A DNA stretch of 64,000 bases from Bryopsis sp. KO-2023 (lineage: Eukaryota > Chlorophyta > Ulvophyceae > Bryopsidales > Bryopsidaceae): assembly GCA_030272585.1 (NCBI GenBank), contig BSYQ01000003.1, forward strand, positions 3,534,001 to 3,598,000, given 5' to 3'. The translations under genes and the position numbers were made by a program. The notes under the pieces are model-generated. The model saw only the letters and a list, made by a program, of their open reading frames with translations, was not told the origin of the DNA and made no database searches. Positions 1 to 12,140 of this stretch are shown here, piece by piece. Within the stretch, counting starts at the first letter, position 1; each line of letters begins with the position of its first letter.

Positions 1-372
1 GTCTTGAGCATCGATCTGACTTCCCGATGTTTCATTCTACGCCGAATCTTAATGTTCTGAGGAGGGGGGGGGGGCGGGAAGAGGAGAAGCAAACCAGCAG
101 ATGAGATCAAGGTTTTTTTGCTTTGCTAAGGGAAACCCCTTGCAGCAAGGATTCCGTGCATGCTTGAATTCAGTTTGCTGAGATGATTTACTACCGGCCA
201 GAACAGACTCGATACAACCAAAACAATTATGCATACTAATCTGATGAAATCGAAAAAACCATCGACTGAGCACTGCCCATCCTCGCTGGTTTTTTTAATT
301 CTCAGTCTGGCCAGTGCGAGATGTGTTCACCCTATGGAGGGTCCCGCAAAGAAAAAAATTATATTAATTTTA

Positions 373-1409
373 TCACCAGAAATCGCCAACCAGCCAGCTC
401 CTTACCATGTTGGGTTCGCTCTCCACGGTGTGGTGGTTGCTGAGATTGTCCAGGTCCCAATCCCTTCGGAAATTTTGCAGCGCCAAGGCATGCAGCAAAC
501 TCATCAAATGTACGAACGACTCGCAGAATATCTTGGACTCCCACAACGCTTTCTCGTCGGCATCATCCACCAACGTCCCCCGATCGAAGAAGATCGCCTG
601 TTCAGAATCGACGCCCCATAAAATTTGACGCTCGATCGACCACATCATCATTATTATTCTATCGTTTCAATCTTTTCTTTTTGATCATTTCTATATTACT
701 GTGTTAATCATTATTACTTCATTGTGTTAACTTTATTGTTTTGATCATTTTCATTTTATTGTGTTAATTATTATTATTTCATTTTATTGTTTTGATAACC
801 ATTATTATTTTTATTGACTGGCTGCTGGAGAATCCTCATCATGGAGCATTTGGGGATGGTGGTTCGAACCTGTGTGGCGACATCTATCCATTTGGAATCC
901 ATCAGCTGCATCTGTGTCCTCCCCTCCCAAAATCTTTGATAGGCGAAATTGTTCCTGAAACACCATCACCCAACAATAAAAAACGGATAGACCGCCATCT
1001 TCCCACATCGACCCCGTTCTACGACGCATTCAAAGTCAAAGGGCGTCGTCAGTCTGCCTCGGCTCGTTCTCCACCCTTCGCATTTACGATCCATTGCCAA
1101 ACGATTTGGAATCGCTGCATGGTGTTTGATCGAATCCGAGAATTTTTCGCAGGCACTCTATAGGTCGGTGACGACCTTGAGTCGAGCCACTGACCTGAAA
1201 ATAAGCACCGCCCCGACGGAGAAAGCGAAGGTCGAGAATGGATAGGGGTGGCTCCTGACTTCCCAGAATCCGGTGCCGTCCGCGAAATACTCCAAAGCTA
1301 CCAACGTCGCCGTGCCCAGTACTGCGAATATCACCGCCCTGGGAAATGCAGATCCATAGAAACGTCCAAGGAGGCCGAGGGCCCAGTAGTTTTTCGAATA
1401 ATAGATCAT
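373..1409 (-). CDS. bestrophin-like anion channel (RFP-TM/UPF0187 type), partial exon model
   Basis: The first exon runs 1409 to 1195 and begins with an ATG. It encodes a short N-terminal stretch (MIYYSKNYW) followed by GSAFPRA and a hydrophobic helix, then PYPFSTFAFS and LIFR, which is the layout of the N-terminus of bestrophin-like plastid/bacterial channels. A donor GTCAGT follows. A second plausible exon (about 620 to 377) encodes a helix containing FVHLMSLLHALALQ and ends at a GTGATA donor. Bestrophins are pentameric anion channels; algal forms can sit in thylakoids and carry bicarbonate or chloride. The exon between these two and everything downstream (towards base 1) were not resolved, so the gene is incomplete here. 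It is divergent from the CPN10 gene, sharing about 340 bp of upstream DNA. The family call rests on pattern memory and is moderate. Confidence 0.5.
679..815. repeat. AT-rich imperfect tandem repeat inside bestrophin-like gene
   Basis: TTGATCATTT recurs at 681 and 741 and a related TTGATAACC at 792, in a tract made almost only of TTATT/GTGTTAA motifs. It is an imperfect tandem array with a unit near 60 bp, probably intronic. Confidence 0.5.
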
Positions 1410-1747
1410 AAAAGGGGGGGCACGGTTTGATTCGTTAAAAACCACGGCCCCTCGCACAAATATTATCTTGTCTTCTTTACGTCCCCCCTCTCAGTTTCAG
1501 CCTTAAAAAAAGGGTGAGGTGCGAGGAAGAACGTTGCGAAGAATTCGTCTGACCGACATAGGGGAGAAGGCTGCGAGTCAGACCGTGAGCGGGAATGGTT
1601 CGCTGACGCTGATTCTGTTCTTCAAGTTTTTGCCAATCGAGTTTGCGAGCGTCTTCTCGAACTTTCTCTGTTCTGTTCCACAAAGCGCGCTTGCCCAACC
1701 ACTCACGACAGTCGGTGATCGCACTCAGACGGGTCGAAAGAGACGAC

Positions 1748-2616
1748 ATGGCTCGCCGGTTGCTTCCCTTGCTGGATCGGGTGCTCGTCCAGAGAGTCGC
1801 AGCCCCAACGAAGACGACGACTGGAATCATCTTGCCGGAATCCGCTTCGTCGAAGGTAAACCTGTATGCTTGGCGTCCCCGCTTAGGAAATATGGTCTTT
1901 TAGACTGTGTTTACATCTATCTGCGGGTAGATCCCCAAAGATCCTGGGTTTCTGTCGGCTCGTCGTCTTGAGTGCAAGAATTTGAAAGTCAACGAACGGT
2001 GGAGAAGTTTCCCTGTCCAGAATTCTCATCTTTCGTCGGGTCGCCAGGTAAACGAAGGTCTGGTAGTCGCGGTGGGGCCAGGAAAGCGAAGCAAAGATGG
2101 AAATCTGATCCCACTTGACTTGAAAGAGGGGGACAGCGTGTTGCTCCCGGAGTATGGAGGCCAACAATTGAAATTGGAGGGGAAAGAGTGAGTCCTTTTA
2201 TCTGACTTCAAGAAACAAAGTTTTGAAAAGTATTGCTGCCCTGATGAATATGTATGGAAGAAGGAAAAAGTATGGATATCTTTGCCAGGTTTTTATCATA
2301 TAGACTAGCCCTCCATTGAGTTGAAAAAAAAGCATCATAGTCAATCCACCCTTACTTTCCTTACATCATATATTGATTATCAAATAGTAGAATATAACAC
2401 ATGTACATATAGTAAAAATGAAAACCGATCCAAATTCCAAAATAAGAATGCCTAATTTCCATATTTCTGAAGTTAACCTGATGTCAAGTGGGGTTTCAGG
2501 TCTTTGGGTGGTGTTTTTTGTTTTTTCCCCTCGCTGATCGAGATGCCCTGTGGTGTTTCCACAGGTTGCACCTTTTTCATGCCGATGAAATCTTGGGGAC
2601 GTTTGCATCGGCCTAG
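1748..2616 (+). CDS. CPN10: 10 kDa co-chaperonin CPN10/HSP10 (GroES family)
   Basis: Three exons: 1748-1855, 2048-2187 and 2565-2616, giving 99 residues, the usual length for a single-domain GroES protein. Exon 1 encodes the N-terminal strand with LLDRVLVQR and the mobile-loop region TKTTTGIILPE. Exon 2 carries VVAVGPGKR and the LPEYGG turn. Exon 3 is a small terminal exon encoding LHLFHADEILGTF, the conserved C-terminal strand; without it the protein would stop early at a TGA that overlaps the exon 2 donor. Phases join exactly (36 codons, then 46 codons plus two bases, completed by exon 3). CPN10 caps the CPN60 double ring and is required for folding of organellar proteins. The lack of a long presequence fits the mitochondrial type. 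The intron 1 donor and the start of exon 2 share the octamer AGGTAAAC. Confidence 0.93.
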
Positions 2617-3060
2617 GGATTTCACACAAATATAGGGGGGAAAAAATATGATTCGACATGGGGTGGGGTTTAATTGAATTGCAGGCTGAACATCCAGCCC
2701 TTGCAATCAGCATTTGGTTTCCTGAACGGAATGGGGGTAGTCTTGCAGAGAGGGTTTAGGATTTCGTTTTTTTTTATCTTACATATTTTGTTTCTTTCGT
2801 CTGGAGTTTATAAAAATGAAGAGTGTAATGCAGCCTGTGTCTTGGCATATTTGAGAATCAAGAAGTTGCTGCTCTTAATGACCAATTAGGATTCACTGGG
2901 GGGCATTTAAAACCCCATGGTTATGCAGCAGCATCCTAGTCTTTTTTTTGGGGGGGGGGGGGGGAGCCAAAAAACCTTCAAAGCAAAATGTTTACATGAT
3001 GGATGTCGACAGAAGCCAGCATCCATCTTTCCAATCCCCAAAATCTCTTTCAAAAAGTGA

Positions 3061-5974
3061 TCAATCGCCAAAAATTGCCTGGTCTCCCAACTCTTGTCCT
3101 TCCAACCCTTCCTTGATAGCTTTCTCGAAGAAGGCCTCCAGAGTGTCCTCGCCAAAACTTGGGGTTGCGTCAGCATCATACTCCCCCTTCTCAGCATCAT
3201 ACACAAGCATGCTCTCTGTTGCATAATACCTTCCGATGGATGCAAATTCGGTGGGATCCTGAAAGAAGAAAGCAAGCAGCAACAACAGATATGGTCATTA
3301 GCCTGTATTCCTGTGGTTTTTAAAAGAAAAAAAGTGATGTGACCTTCCAAAAAAAATGAAAAATGTCCACAGATCGCAGACCAGCCAAGAAAAGTGTGAC
3401 ATACAAACACACCCACTGCCTCTTTTGACATGCAAAGTATGACATACGAACATACCCACTGTCTCTCCACATTCGCGACCTTTTCAGTAGTGTCAGGAAT
3501 TCCCCATAAAAGAAATGACCTTGTGATCCATCAAAAACTTTTTCCTTCTTTTTTTGGGGCGGAATCTGAACCAATAAGTCCCACTATTGTCGTAAATTTT
3601 CAACCACCGCTCACCTCAAGGCCTGGGAAAAACTGCTCCAAAAATTTGAAGACGCTGATGATAGCATCCATGATGGCGACCGGCACCTTGATGTACTTTG
3701 GATCCTTCTCTGCAAATTTGAACTGCATTTTGGCCTGTTCCAAAGCAGTGTAGGCTTTTCCAGGGCCGCCGATGGGCAAAACTTGGTTGACCTTGTCCTC
3801 CTCAGTGACGCAGTTCACGATGAATGCAGCCAAGTCGGATTCGCTGATGGGTTTGCATGCAGCCAGGGTTCCATCCCCAAACATCACGTAAGGGTTTCCC
3901 TTTTTGACGAGCTCGATCTTTTGTCAAAAAAAAAGAAACAAACAAGAAAATATATTCACGCAAAAAGAAAATGGGAAAACAAAAATACCACATCGTCAGT
4001 GGAAGAACAAGCAGCAGGACTGCACAGCTTGGGACACGAAAATCAATTGATATCCTTTTGAAAATTGATGTGATTTCAATTTACCTGGCCTGCCAAACTC
4101 TTGAAAAAAGCAGTGGGTCGGACGATGCTCCAGGTCACATCTTCTTGTTCCTAAATCATTGCCCACAAATGTCTTTCAGTTAAACACAATAAATAAATTT
4201 TTTATTTTCTTTGTTGGGGAGAAGATAATTTTTTTTTTCTTGAAAAATAAAAGTAAAAAAAAAATCCTTTTTATTTCTTGTTTTTTGGAAATAAATCAGA
4301 GATACACACATATGCTTTTTGAAAAACTCTACCTGAAGATCAGCCTCGAATTTCAGCTTCGCTCTCTGGAATTCCAACAAAGGTTTCTGAACGCAGATGG
4401 CTGAAAGAAGGACAAAATGCTTTGCACCCAGCTCCTGGCCAGCATCCAGAGCATTCTTCGTTGCTTGGTAATCGATCAGCCAGGAATCTTTCTGACAAAC
4501 AACATAATGTTTCTAAAAACTGCCCCCCCCCGAATATATTTCCTGCAGCAATTTATTAATCATAGCACTTAAATTCCATTCCAAGAACGCTTCCACCAGG
4601 AAAAAAGGGAAACTTGTAAACGGATCGTGTTTCAGGGCTAAAGAGGGCTAAAAATGTGGAAAAAAAACAGAACGGTCAAAACTGCCATTTCAACTTTTCA
4701 TGCAAACTGAAATGAATCCAGTTCATTTTTATTTTTTTTTGCAGATCCATTGCATGGTGGAAAGCAATTTTTTTTCTCCTTCTTTCTTTTGTCAACATGG
4801 TCAGCAGTTTTGCCCCCTGCGGAAAGAAAGAGAGGAAACCACAAGACGTGTTGCTGTGGAAGTTATTTTTAGCTTTTTTTTTGTTGAATGGTTATGGACT
4901 CATTCATACCTTGCCCCCTGTTCGGCTTGCTAAACAAGATATCACGACATCCACAGGTCCAACGGACTTTATGGAGTCCACGCTGGTCACATCTCCGAAC
5001 ATAAAATTCACCCCAGGAAACTCCTACAAAACCCGGCGCAATTTTCACTCATTCTTGTGAACATTCTATATATCTATATTGAATATTGAAAGTAGTTCAC
5101 ACAAGGCCAAACGGCCGAGTGCAGCCCGTTCAAGGAAATGTGTTTTTGGCTATCTATCCATGTATAATTATTAATATTTATTTTATTTTTATTTTCATTT
5201 TATTTATTTATTTATTGGCCAGAAGTCTTCGTTGCAAAAAGTATCCAAAAATCTCTCGCAAAAGTAGGGGCAATGAGCCAATGAAAAAAAAACGGCATAC
5301 CTTTTTTGATGCAAAGGGTCGCATCGGGTGCATTCAATGGTTTCAATATTTTTTTTTCGAGGTTTTTTGTTCTGGGTAGCCCACCTTGACAAGATCATCT
5401 TGAGAGGTTGCTCCTTTCACTCCGCTCTTTTCCCTCGCAAACGCAGTGACATCGTATCCACGGTTTACCAGTTCCTTCACCTACATTCACATTCAATGAA
5501 CAGGCTGTTGGGCAAGTTTGCCTAGTGTAAATTAAACATTCATTCATTCATGGGTCTGCAATTTTCTTTGGCTGAAAAATCGACTTTCCAAATAGCCTCG
5601 GTGCCGATGGCTGTGATAATGCCAAAATGTCTTTCTCGAATCCAATCCATCGAGGACCTATAAAACATAAAGATGCCACCAGGGAAAAGTCTTATTGCCT
5701 AATTTCTGGCTTGGAAGTTGCTCAGAAAGGGATGATTCAGTAGAACATCCCAGACATGCAAGAACGTCCTGCATGCATCCATGTCCGACATGCATACCAC
5801 GAATTTGCCGATGTAGCCAGTGGATCCCACGACCAAGGCTTTTACGTCCTTGGGCTCCCTCTTGCGAAAGTCTGTCTCAGGCGACGTTTCCGCCGCAGCG
5901 GCGGCCACACGAAAGCGCCCCGAAACAATTGCTCGGTCTGGAATGAACCTCGGTGAGGTTTGACGCAGCCCCGA
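3061..5974 (-). CDS. DVR: 3,8-divinyl (proto)chlorophyllide a 8-vinyl reductase
   Basis: Seven exons are resolved on the minus strand: about 5974-5798, 5480-5385, 5023-4910, 4491-4333, 4150-4085, 3917-3615 and 3258-3061 (stop TGA). The enzyme reduces the C8 vinyl of divinyl chlorophyllide to ethyl in plastid chlorophyll synthesis. The first resolved exon has a Ser/Ala/Arg-rich plastid-targeting tail and then the Rossmann motif [12 protein letters not shown]. Following exons give [34 protein letters not shown], an SDR-like core and [15 protein letters not shown]. The sixth carries the C-terminal domain with [20 protein letters not shown] and PIGGPG. These match plant-type DVR throughout. The true first exon with the initiator ATG lies upstream and is not settled; a candidate ATG is near 6454, with donor GTAAAA. 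The region 6000-6500 is open in several frames and should not be over-read. About 369 residues are accounted for, plus a transit peptide, which is the family length. Confidence 0.9.
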
Positions 5975-6876
5975 CTACAGAAACAGGGGAAGATTTTCAA
6001 GGAGAACGAGACGTCAAGACTTCAGAACTTCGACAAAAAGGAAGTCTTTTCAAGAAAGCCACCCACACACAGTCCGCAACAAATACAGAGCCGAATCATT
6101 CGGCGACCCATTAAACACCTGAGTGCATGCCCCGAGACTCGACGAGAGTCGCTGAACGTGAACTCTGTGGGTGAGGCGAGATCCACGCCCCAACGAGGTC
6201 CCCTTAAAGTGCTGAGCAGAAACGAAGGACATGGTTTTGTCTCAACGCGTGGGGAGACGGAAAAAGGGAGGTTGATTGCGGACTGGCGGATCGGCCTGTT
6301 TCGGATACTGCGCAGGCCAAAACAAGCCAGATCTGGGGCTCGCGCAGATTTTTCCCTGGAGTGGGGCGAGGTGACGTGGGACTGGCGATTCTGTCCATGT
6401 GATCTTTTTACAGAATCGTCATCCTGGCTGCAGCCACGATTCTGTGCGGGTGCATGTCGAAAGAACGCAACGGATGAGCCTGGGGTCTGGGAGCGAACGG
6501 GGCACGCCGCCGCCAAATCCAAACCTCGCCCTGTGAATGAATCATGGTGCGAAATTTATCCGTCTCCAGTGTATTTCCTGGATGAGTTGTGCGTGGGGCT
6601 TCAGCAAAAAAAAATCCCCAAAAACTTTGGGAAAGAAATGGCATGCCACAGATGGATATCTAAAATCGCCCGAGTTTTTTGCTTCTTTCATGGGCATGCC
6701 ATGCAATAGACGGCCAACTGAATTCGGGAGCTTTTCGAGACATTCTGACTGAAAGAAAATCGATGGATATGACATAGCTGTGGACAGAATCACTGTGCCA
6801 CTAAGGGTAGCAAGTGCAGGAAATGTTGGATATTTTTTGACGGGGTGATATATTTTTATTTATTTTTCTACCCCAG
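5975..6876. promoter_or_regulatory. shared 5' region between DVR (-) and MED18 (+)
   Basis: About 0.9 kb between divergently transcribed genes. It must contain the missing DVR 5' exon and both promoters. Long open frames exist on both strands (250 and 166 codons) but neither resembles a known protein. The MED18 ATG is directly preceded by a pyrimidine tract ending CCCCAG, so a 5'-UTR intron of MED18 may end there. Confidence 0.4.
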
Positions 6877-8218
6877 ATGGAGTGCAAAGTGATCGGGACG
6901 CTGCACAATGCAGACATTCAAACGGTCCATGAGCTGCTGAGGAGCATGAGTCACTCGCCTGTGGACAGAATCGCATACCACGAGATTATTCTTAAGGTAG
7001 GCATTCTTTTTCACTATATCCGACCAATTCAAGAAATAAAACCTTCCCTGTCCAACCTTTTTCCGATGATGAGAATAATCGTAGTCCACCTCCACCCATC
7101 TGACATTCTGATGAGGCATCAATCTCCGAGATTGGAAAAAAAATATATAAGAAAATAATTATATATATAAAAACAACAAATTCTTGTTTGTTCGTTTTTT
7201 TCCCCCTGAAAATTAAAACCCAACTTAACCCGACTTATCTTTTCAGGGTAATTGGGGTCTTGATATTTCATTCAACTAGAGAGTTTCTGAAGATGCAGCT
7301 CCTCGTTGAGCTGTTCCACATCATAGAAATCAAAAAACGATTGTGGCTTTTTTCTACCAACCCGCAAAAGAAACGAGAATATCTTTGGCATACTGGATTT
7401 CTTGGCTATGATTTCACACCATTGTGGTTCCCAGAGGGAAATGCTGAAGGGGTGGTGGTATGGTGTCACAGGATCCACAGCGCATGAGGGCACCCCCCAA
7501 AGTCAGACTGCAATGCCCTTTGCCGACGCCGGTGTCGGTTCGTGGAAAAGACGATGTCTTGCTGGAAGAAATGACGACCACAAAAGACGAAAGCAACTGC
7601 TCTTGGATAATGCGACACGAAGGTCCGTGGATGCATCTTGCATGTCGGTATATTCCATATATCTTTCAGGGTTGACCGATGGTTTTCGAGCATCCATTGG
7701 TTTCTCCATCAAAGACTGACACGAGGTCAATCTCAACTTTCACAAACATGAATTGTCACATGAAACCACAATGGATGCATGGCTGTTTTCGATTGCGGAA
7801 AACAGAAATCACCACCATACCATGCATTGTTACAGGGGCTCCAATGAGGAGTTCGGAAGCCACTGCATTGCCAGCCACCGTGATGGAAGTGTTGGAATCC
7901 CACCTGAAAGGCTCCAGGGGGTCGATCGAAGCGTTTTGGACTTCGACCATGGGGCTAAAGCTGGATCATGCCCTCATGAAAGACGGCAACCGCTACCAAT
8001 TGGAGCATGACGATTTCGACATTGAGGTGTTGATCTGCCGATTGAGGAAGCTTCCAGATCCCATGAAGCCGGAAAATGCCAAATACCTGGTGCACAACAA
8101 CTTCATCGTGGAGATCATAGCAAAGTCGTCGAAAAAGGATTTTCGGGAGGCGGCGAAGGCTGTGGGGTCTTTTGCGGAGCAGCTGGTTCCGTATGTAGAA
8201 TGTCAAAAAGCTGCTTGA
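6877..8218 (+). CDS. MED18: Mediator of RNA polymerase II transcription subunit 18
   Basis: Three exons, 6877-6996, 7472-7622 and 7836-8218, join in phase to 217 residues, matching plant MED18 (about 219). The start MECKVIGTL and the following HELL...HEIILK resemble the plant MECVVQG...HE.CL opening. Exon 2 contributes KVRLQCPL and a W.MRHEG strand. Exon 3 has APMR, a segment ending GLKLDHALMKDGNRY, and VPYVE near the C-terminus, as in the plant protein. MED18 is a beta-barrel head-module subunit that pairs with MED20 and contacts polymerase II and gene-specific regulators. The donor of intron 2 is the weak GTCCGT, but frame and homology require it. Confidence 0.88.
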
Positions 8219-8932
8219 GCGTGTTCAGCTTGGGAAGGGAAGCAGAAAGATGTTTGAAAGGGTTTTTTTTAAGTGGATGGGAGGGGGGGGAAGCTTCGGG
8301 AAGAAATATGTATATTCAAAGTGTAATATCTGGTTTCCACTCTCTCCATGGCTTCCAGTCTGACCTCAACAGCGAGCTGGCGGGAAATTGCACACGCCTT
8401 ACGATTACTTTTTGGAAAGAAATTTTCCTGAAAAAGAAACAGGATGAATAGAACACTGTGGAATTGTTTAGGGAGAAATAAATTGTTTACTGAATCCTCC
8501 AACAGTGGGAAGAGTTGGCTGAAGGGTTTTCTTTGTTTACCCCCGATGCTTTTGGCTCTGGCCAGGGATGTCTTGTAATGTTTTTGGTTGTTTTTGGGAA
8601 GAGGTGGTGGATCAACAGGTCTTTTCCTGTGACCAAGCACAGTGGGGGGGTCAGAATTTTTCTGTCGAGGAAAATCGGCTGGGGGAACTGGCAAGGAAGG
8701 AGCTCCACCGCCCGTTTTCTACCATCAAGAATCAGGCGGTGCAAATCGCAAGAATGAGTGATTGCTATCGCGTAAGCGGTGCAGTCAGGTCACGTTTTTA
8801 AGGGTAACCTTGAATTCCCATCCGACAAACAAAAAGCCTTCTGAGAACCCTTCTCTCTTTAGTCGGGTTAACTTTCGCCTCTCTTTGTCGGGTTTTATTT
8901 TACTGCCGTCGTTCCTCGCTTTTTACCAAAAC

Positions 8933-9529
8933 ATGGACGCGAAGAAATACTCAGCCGCGGAGTTCCCCACTGACGAAGAAATCAATGCCGCTGCTGCGAA
9001 ATCTGGCCCGGGATGCCTGGGCGTCACCTATGGCAACTGGGCGAAGCTAGTCGCTGCTTTACTGGCTCTCTACTGCTTCTTGGCGCTTCTCTACTGGGGA
9101 CTGTTGGAGGCAGCCATCGAGATTCGTAAAGAAGACTGGCTGGAGCTCCCCAACCGCTTCTTCGGCCCATTCAGCAAGGTCGAGCGCCAACTCACCGACC
9201 TCAACGGCGAGGCCGTCCAGGTTTCTGTGGAAGGACTGGATTTCCGTCGCAACGTGGGGCACATCGTGAACTATCCGGAGGGATGCGAGCCTGTTGAGCC
9301 TGGTAGTGACTTGCTACAGTGCGGTAAGGACGGCAACACGGAGCAGAAGAGACTGTGGTCGATTTTCCCGTGGATTGCGTTGAACAAGGTCGGCGGTTGC
9401 AACAACCAGACCTACACCACGTTGGTGAATGAACCCAGCCAGTTGAGCTTCGGAGTGGATGGGGACTTCGCGCCCGACGTGTGCGTGAACTCAGCAGCGA
9501 AAGCTGTCGCTGCAGCAGACACCACTTGA
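8933..9529 (+). CDS. single-pass membrane protein, family not recognised
   Basis: Intronless 198-residue frame. The ATG at 8933 is preferred over the longer open frame because the upstream codons look like leader sequence (stretches rich in F, L and S). Residues 1-36 are polar, residues about 37-60 form one strong hydrophobic helix (LVAALLALYCFLALLYWG), and the remainder is a polar C-terminal domain with four cysteines (in EGCEP, LLQCG, GGCNN and DVCVN) that could form two disulphides. The layout (short cytosolic N-terminus, one helix, Cys-containing outer domain) is that of a type II membrane protein and recalls P-type ATPase beta subunits, but no diagnostic motif is present and I do not assign it. 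Confidence 0.7.
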   Translation: MDAKKYSAAEFPTDEEINAAAAKSGPGCLGVTYGNWAKLVAALLALYCFLALLYWGLLEAAIEIRKEDWLELPNRFFGPFSKVERQLTDLNGEAVQVSVEGLDFRRNVGHIVNYPEGCEPVEPGSDLLQCGKDGNTEQKRLWSIFPWIALNKVGGCNNQTYTTLVNEPSQLSFGVDGDFAPDVCVNSAAKAVAAADTT

Positions 9530-10497
9530 TTGAATTTTCCTCAACGAACCGCTGAGTGATTGGGGAGTGGAAATTGAAAAGAGAAAACGGAAACTGGATG
9601 GATGGCTGGGCTGGGAGGTGTTTCTTGATACTGGACAGGGAAAAAAAAGGAAGAAAACCGACCTTGCTTCTCTCAAAGGGAAGAAGAACGCATCTCTATA
9701 TATAGAGACATATATGCTGAGATTTTTATTTATATTTTGGAATATCATCAACTTCTCTCTCGTTTTTTTTCCTCTCTTTCAAAAAAAGAAAAATGGTAAA
9801 ATGAAAAAAAAAACCTTCAGATTTTTGTCTGGAGTTTTTTTATTTTCATTTTTAAACCACCACCAGGTCACCTGAACAACGAAGTTCAGAATTTTTGCGA
9901 GAGGAAAAGAGAGATGGAAGAACAAAGGGAAATCGAAAATGTCTTTTTTTTTTCTTTTTTCGGGTTCATCATTTTGGTGAATCTGATGTCGGTGGGTGAG
10001 AATGATTTCAGATATTTTTTTGGGGGAGGCTTTTTATGTTTTCTTTTCTTATCACGTATTAATGCATGCTGTGGGATGTCGGTTAGGTGAGATGATTACT
10101 TACTGCTGTTGTTCCTTATAGTGTAATGACATTCACATCTTTTCTATCTGCAGCTGTTTTTTTGCGTCGTTCCGTCAGTCATGCAGCTGGAATATCTGGA
10201 ATATTTCCAGCCCTACACAGTCCAAACCTGAGTAACCCCAGCATTTTCATTCACGACTTCGTAACTGGAGGTGCTCTCTGTCTGGTCGAAATGAGAAATC
10301 CAAGTGTGGCTGCATTTTGATGGCTCCTTACGCTGTGTTTCCACAGATCTCCAGGAAATGGCCAGCCATGCAATTTGCTGTTGATCACTGTCGACTTTTA
10401 CCATGAGGGTGAATGTAGTTTTTCTGGTCACAGATGTGGTGGTCAAGTGTGGAGAAATGACTTCATACAATATTACATCAATCTATATACTAACTGC
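9530..10497. other. non-coding stretch between membrane protein gene and E1
   Basis: Contains the T-rich 3' UTR of the upstream gene (poly-T runs to about 10,040). On the minus strand a frame from 10,481 to 10,213 is open and includes TTFTLMVKVDSD; it could be the displaced last exon of the P450 at 33.6-35.5 kb (see findings), but this is weak. Confidence 0.35.
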
Positions 10498-10668
10498 TGT
10501 TAATATCGCCAGCCTTAGCCTTGTTTCGAACAAGTGTTTTTCTTACAGAAAATTGTTCACGGACACAATCCTACTTTCCAAACTTATACTTCAAGATCTC
10601 TCCTCTCATTAACTAATTTAGTTCACATCTACAGAAATTAAGGCTACTCTGAAATCAAATTCCCAACA
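10498..10668 (-). repeat. E1 3' LTR
   Basis: 171 bp, reads identical to 33116-33286. On the element strand it starts TGTTGGGAAT and ends GATATTAACA. Confidence 0.93.
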
Positions 10669-10758
10669 CGCTTCACCGCGCAGAAAAACTCCGATATAAC
10701 GAAATTTCGCAAAGAGAAGTAAATTAGTAAAGAAAAAGAATAGAAGATCCCTCAAAGC

Positions 10759-12140
10759 CTAGTAATAATGCTTCATCTGGTTGGCATGAAGTATTAAGTA
10801 AGGCTTGCGTCCCTTTTTGACTTCCCTCGTGACTGGAGCTACCTTGAACCTTCTGCCAGAAATGTGTGTAATGATTCTGTAAGGTCCCTTCCAAATCGGT
10901 TCCAGTTTTCCCAATTCGCGCGACAGACGATCGTAATCCAGGATTAGAACTTCTTCCCCCACATAGTGATAATGCCGATTGGGAGCTGTTCGTCGTGCGT
11001 TGATCTGTTCTCTCCTTTTTGCTGTCCGATCCAAAGCTTCAGCCCATGCATCCTCTCCCGCTCGCCACAACGCAGCAGGTGAGTATTCGGTAGTGTTGTG
11101 AATCATGTTGTTGATCTGGTTCAAGGCTCTGCTGATGTGATCACTCCATTCTCCTCCCATGTCGAATTGCAGAACTCTCAGACGATCCAGTAACGTTCGG
11201 TTAAAACGCTCTATCAATCCGTTTGCTCTGTGGTGGTGCGCAGGAACGCGATCTAACCGTATTCCACGGCGGTGGGCCCAATTGGAGACCGCGGAAGACT
11301 GAAAGTAGCTGGCACCGTCGGTGAGAATCGTGTTTGGAGTGGGAGCTGCCTTGAGCCAGATGTCCAGAGTAGCGAGGATGGATTGGGTTGACGACTTCTT
11401 CAGCGGAACAGCGAATCCAAGGCGAGTAAGTCCGTCGACCAAACACATTATGTATCTGTGTCCTTTCGCATCGACAGGTAGTGGACCTATCAAGTCAATG
11501 TTAAGGCTCTCGCCGGGCCGCTTTGGGTTCGTCGGAGAGCCTAAGGTCTCTTTTTCCCTCGGTGGTGTGAAGTGTTGGCACGTGACGCATCTTTTAACGA
11601 CGTCGTGGATCTCCGACAGGCTGACGTCCCAGCCCATTTGGTGGCACTGCCACTGGAGTTTTTTTGACTTCCAGTGTCCGTCCGAGTGAAGAGCTTCCAG
11701 TGCGGAACGGGACGGCGACACCTGGATAGGGCTGACGTCGGGGACGTTCTCCTTCGCGAACCATCGCGACAGTTGGTCAGCCCAGGGATTGCTTTCGCCT
11801 GCCAGAAACTCCACTCGCATGCGTCCAGGGGAGGGGAAGTGTGACCAAATCCAGGCGACAAGGCGAGCGGCACGGAGGTCAGACATGAGATCTGGGCCAG
11901 GTGGGTTTCGTAATCGGTGGTAAGCACTTTGGGAGTCAGTGTATACCACGATAGGTCTGGCTCCCACCAAAGGCATGACGTCGCGCAGGGACCAAGCAAG
12001 GCACTGGAGCTCGCCTAGGAAGCTGGATGGAGTAACTCCGGTGAGCCGTTGGGAGTTGAGCGCGACGATCCTTCCGTTTTCCGGCTGTCCCGAGAAGAGA
12101 ACGTAGCCCCGCCCGGTTCCAGACCAATCGACTTGGAGGT
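10759..12140 (-). CDS. E1 polyprotein segment 5: RNase H and integrase
   Basis: Begins inside RNase H (WSGTGRGYVLF; later VVYTDSQSAYHRL and ADQLSRW). The integrase follows: a zinc-binding HHCC region ending CVTCQHF, and the catalytic core with D in NIDLIGPLP, D in LTDGASYF and E in NGLIERFNRTLL (DDE). It ends with an SH3-like GPYRI segment. No chromodomain is present, unlike E2. The frame stops at TAG 10761-10759, about 90 bp before the 3' LTR. Confidence 0.88.

Noticed and set aside
5960-6709. 250-codon plus-strand frame between DVR and MED18
   Set aside because: No domain signature, overlaps a 166-codon antisense frame and the region that must hold the DVR first exon; treated as chance in GC-rich DNA.
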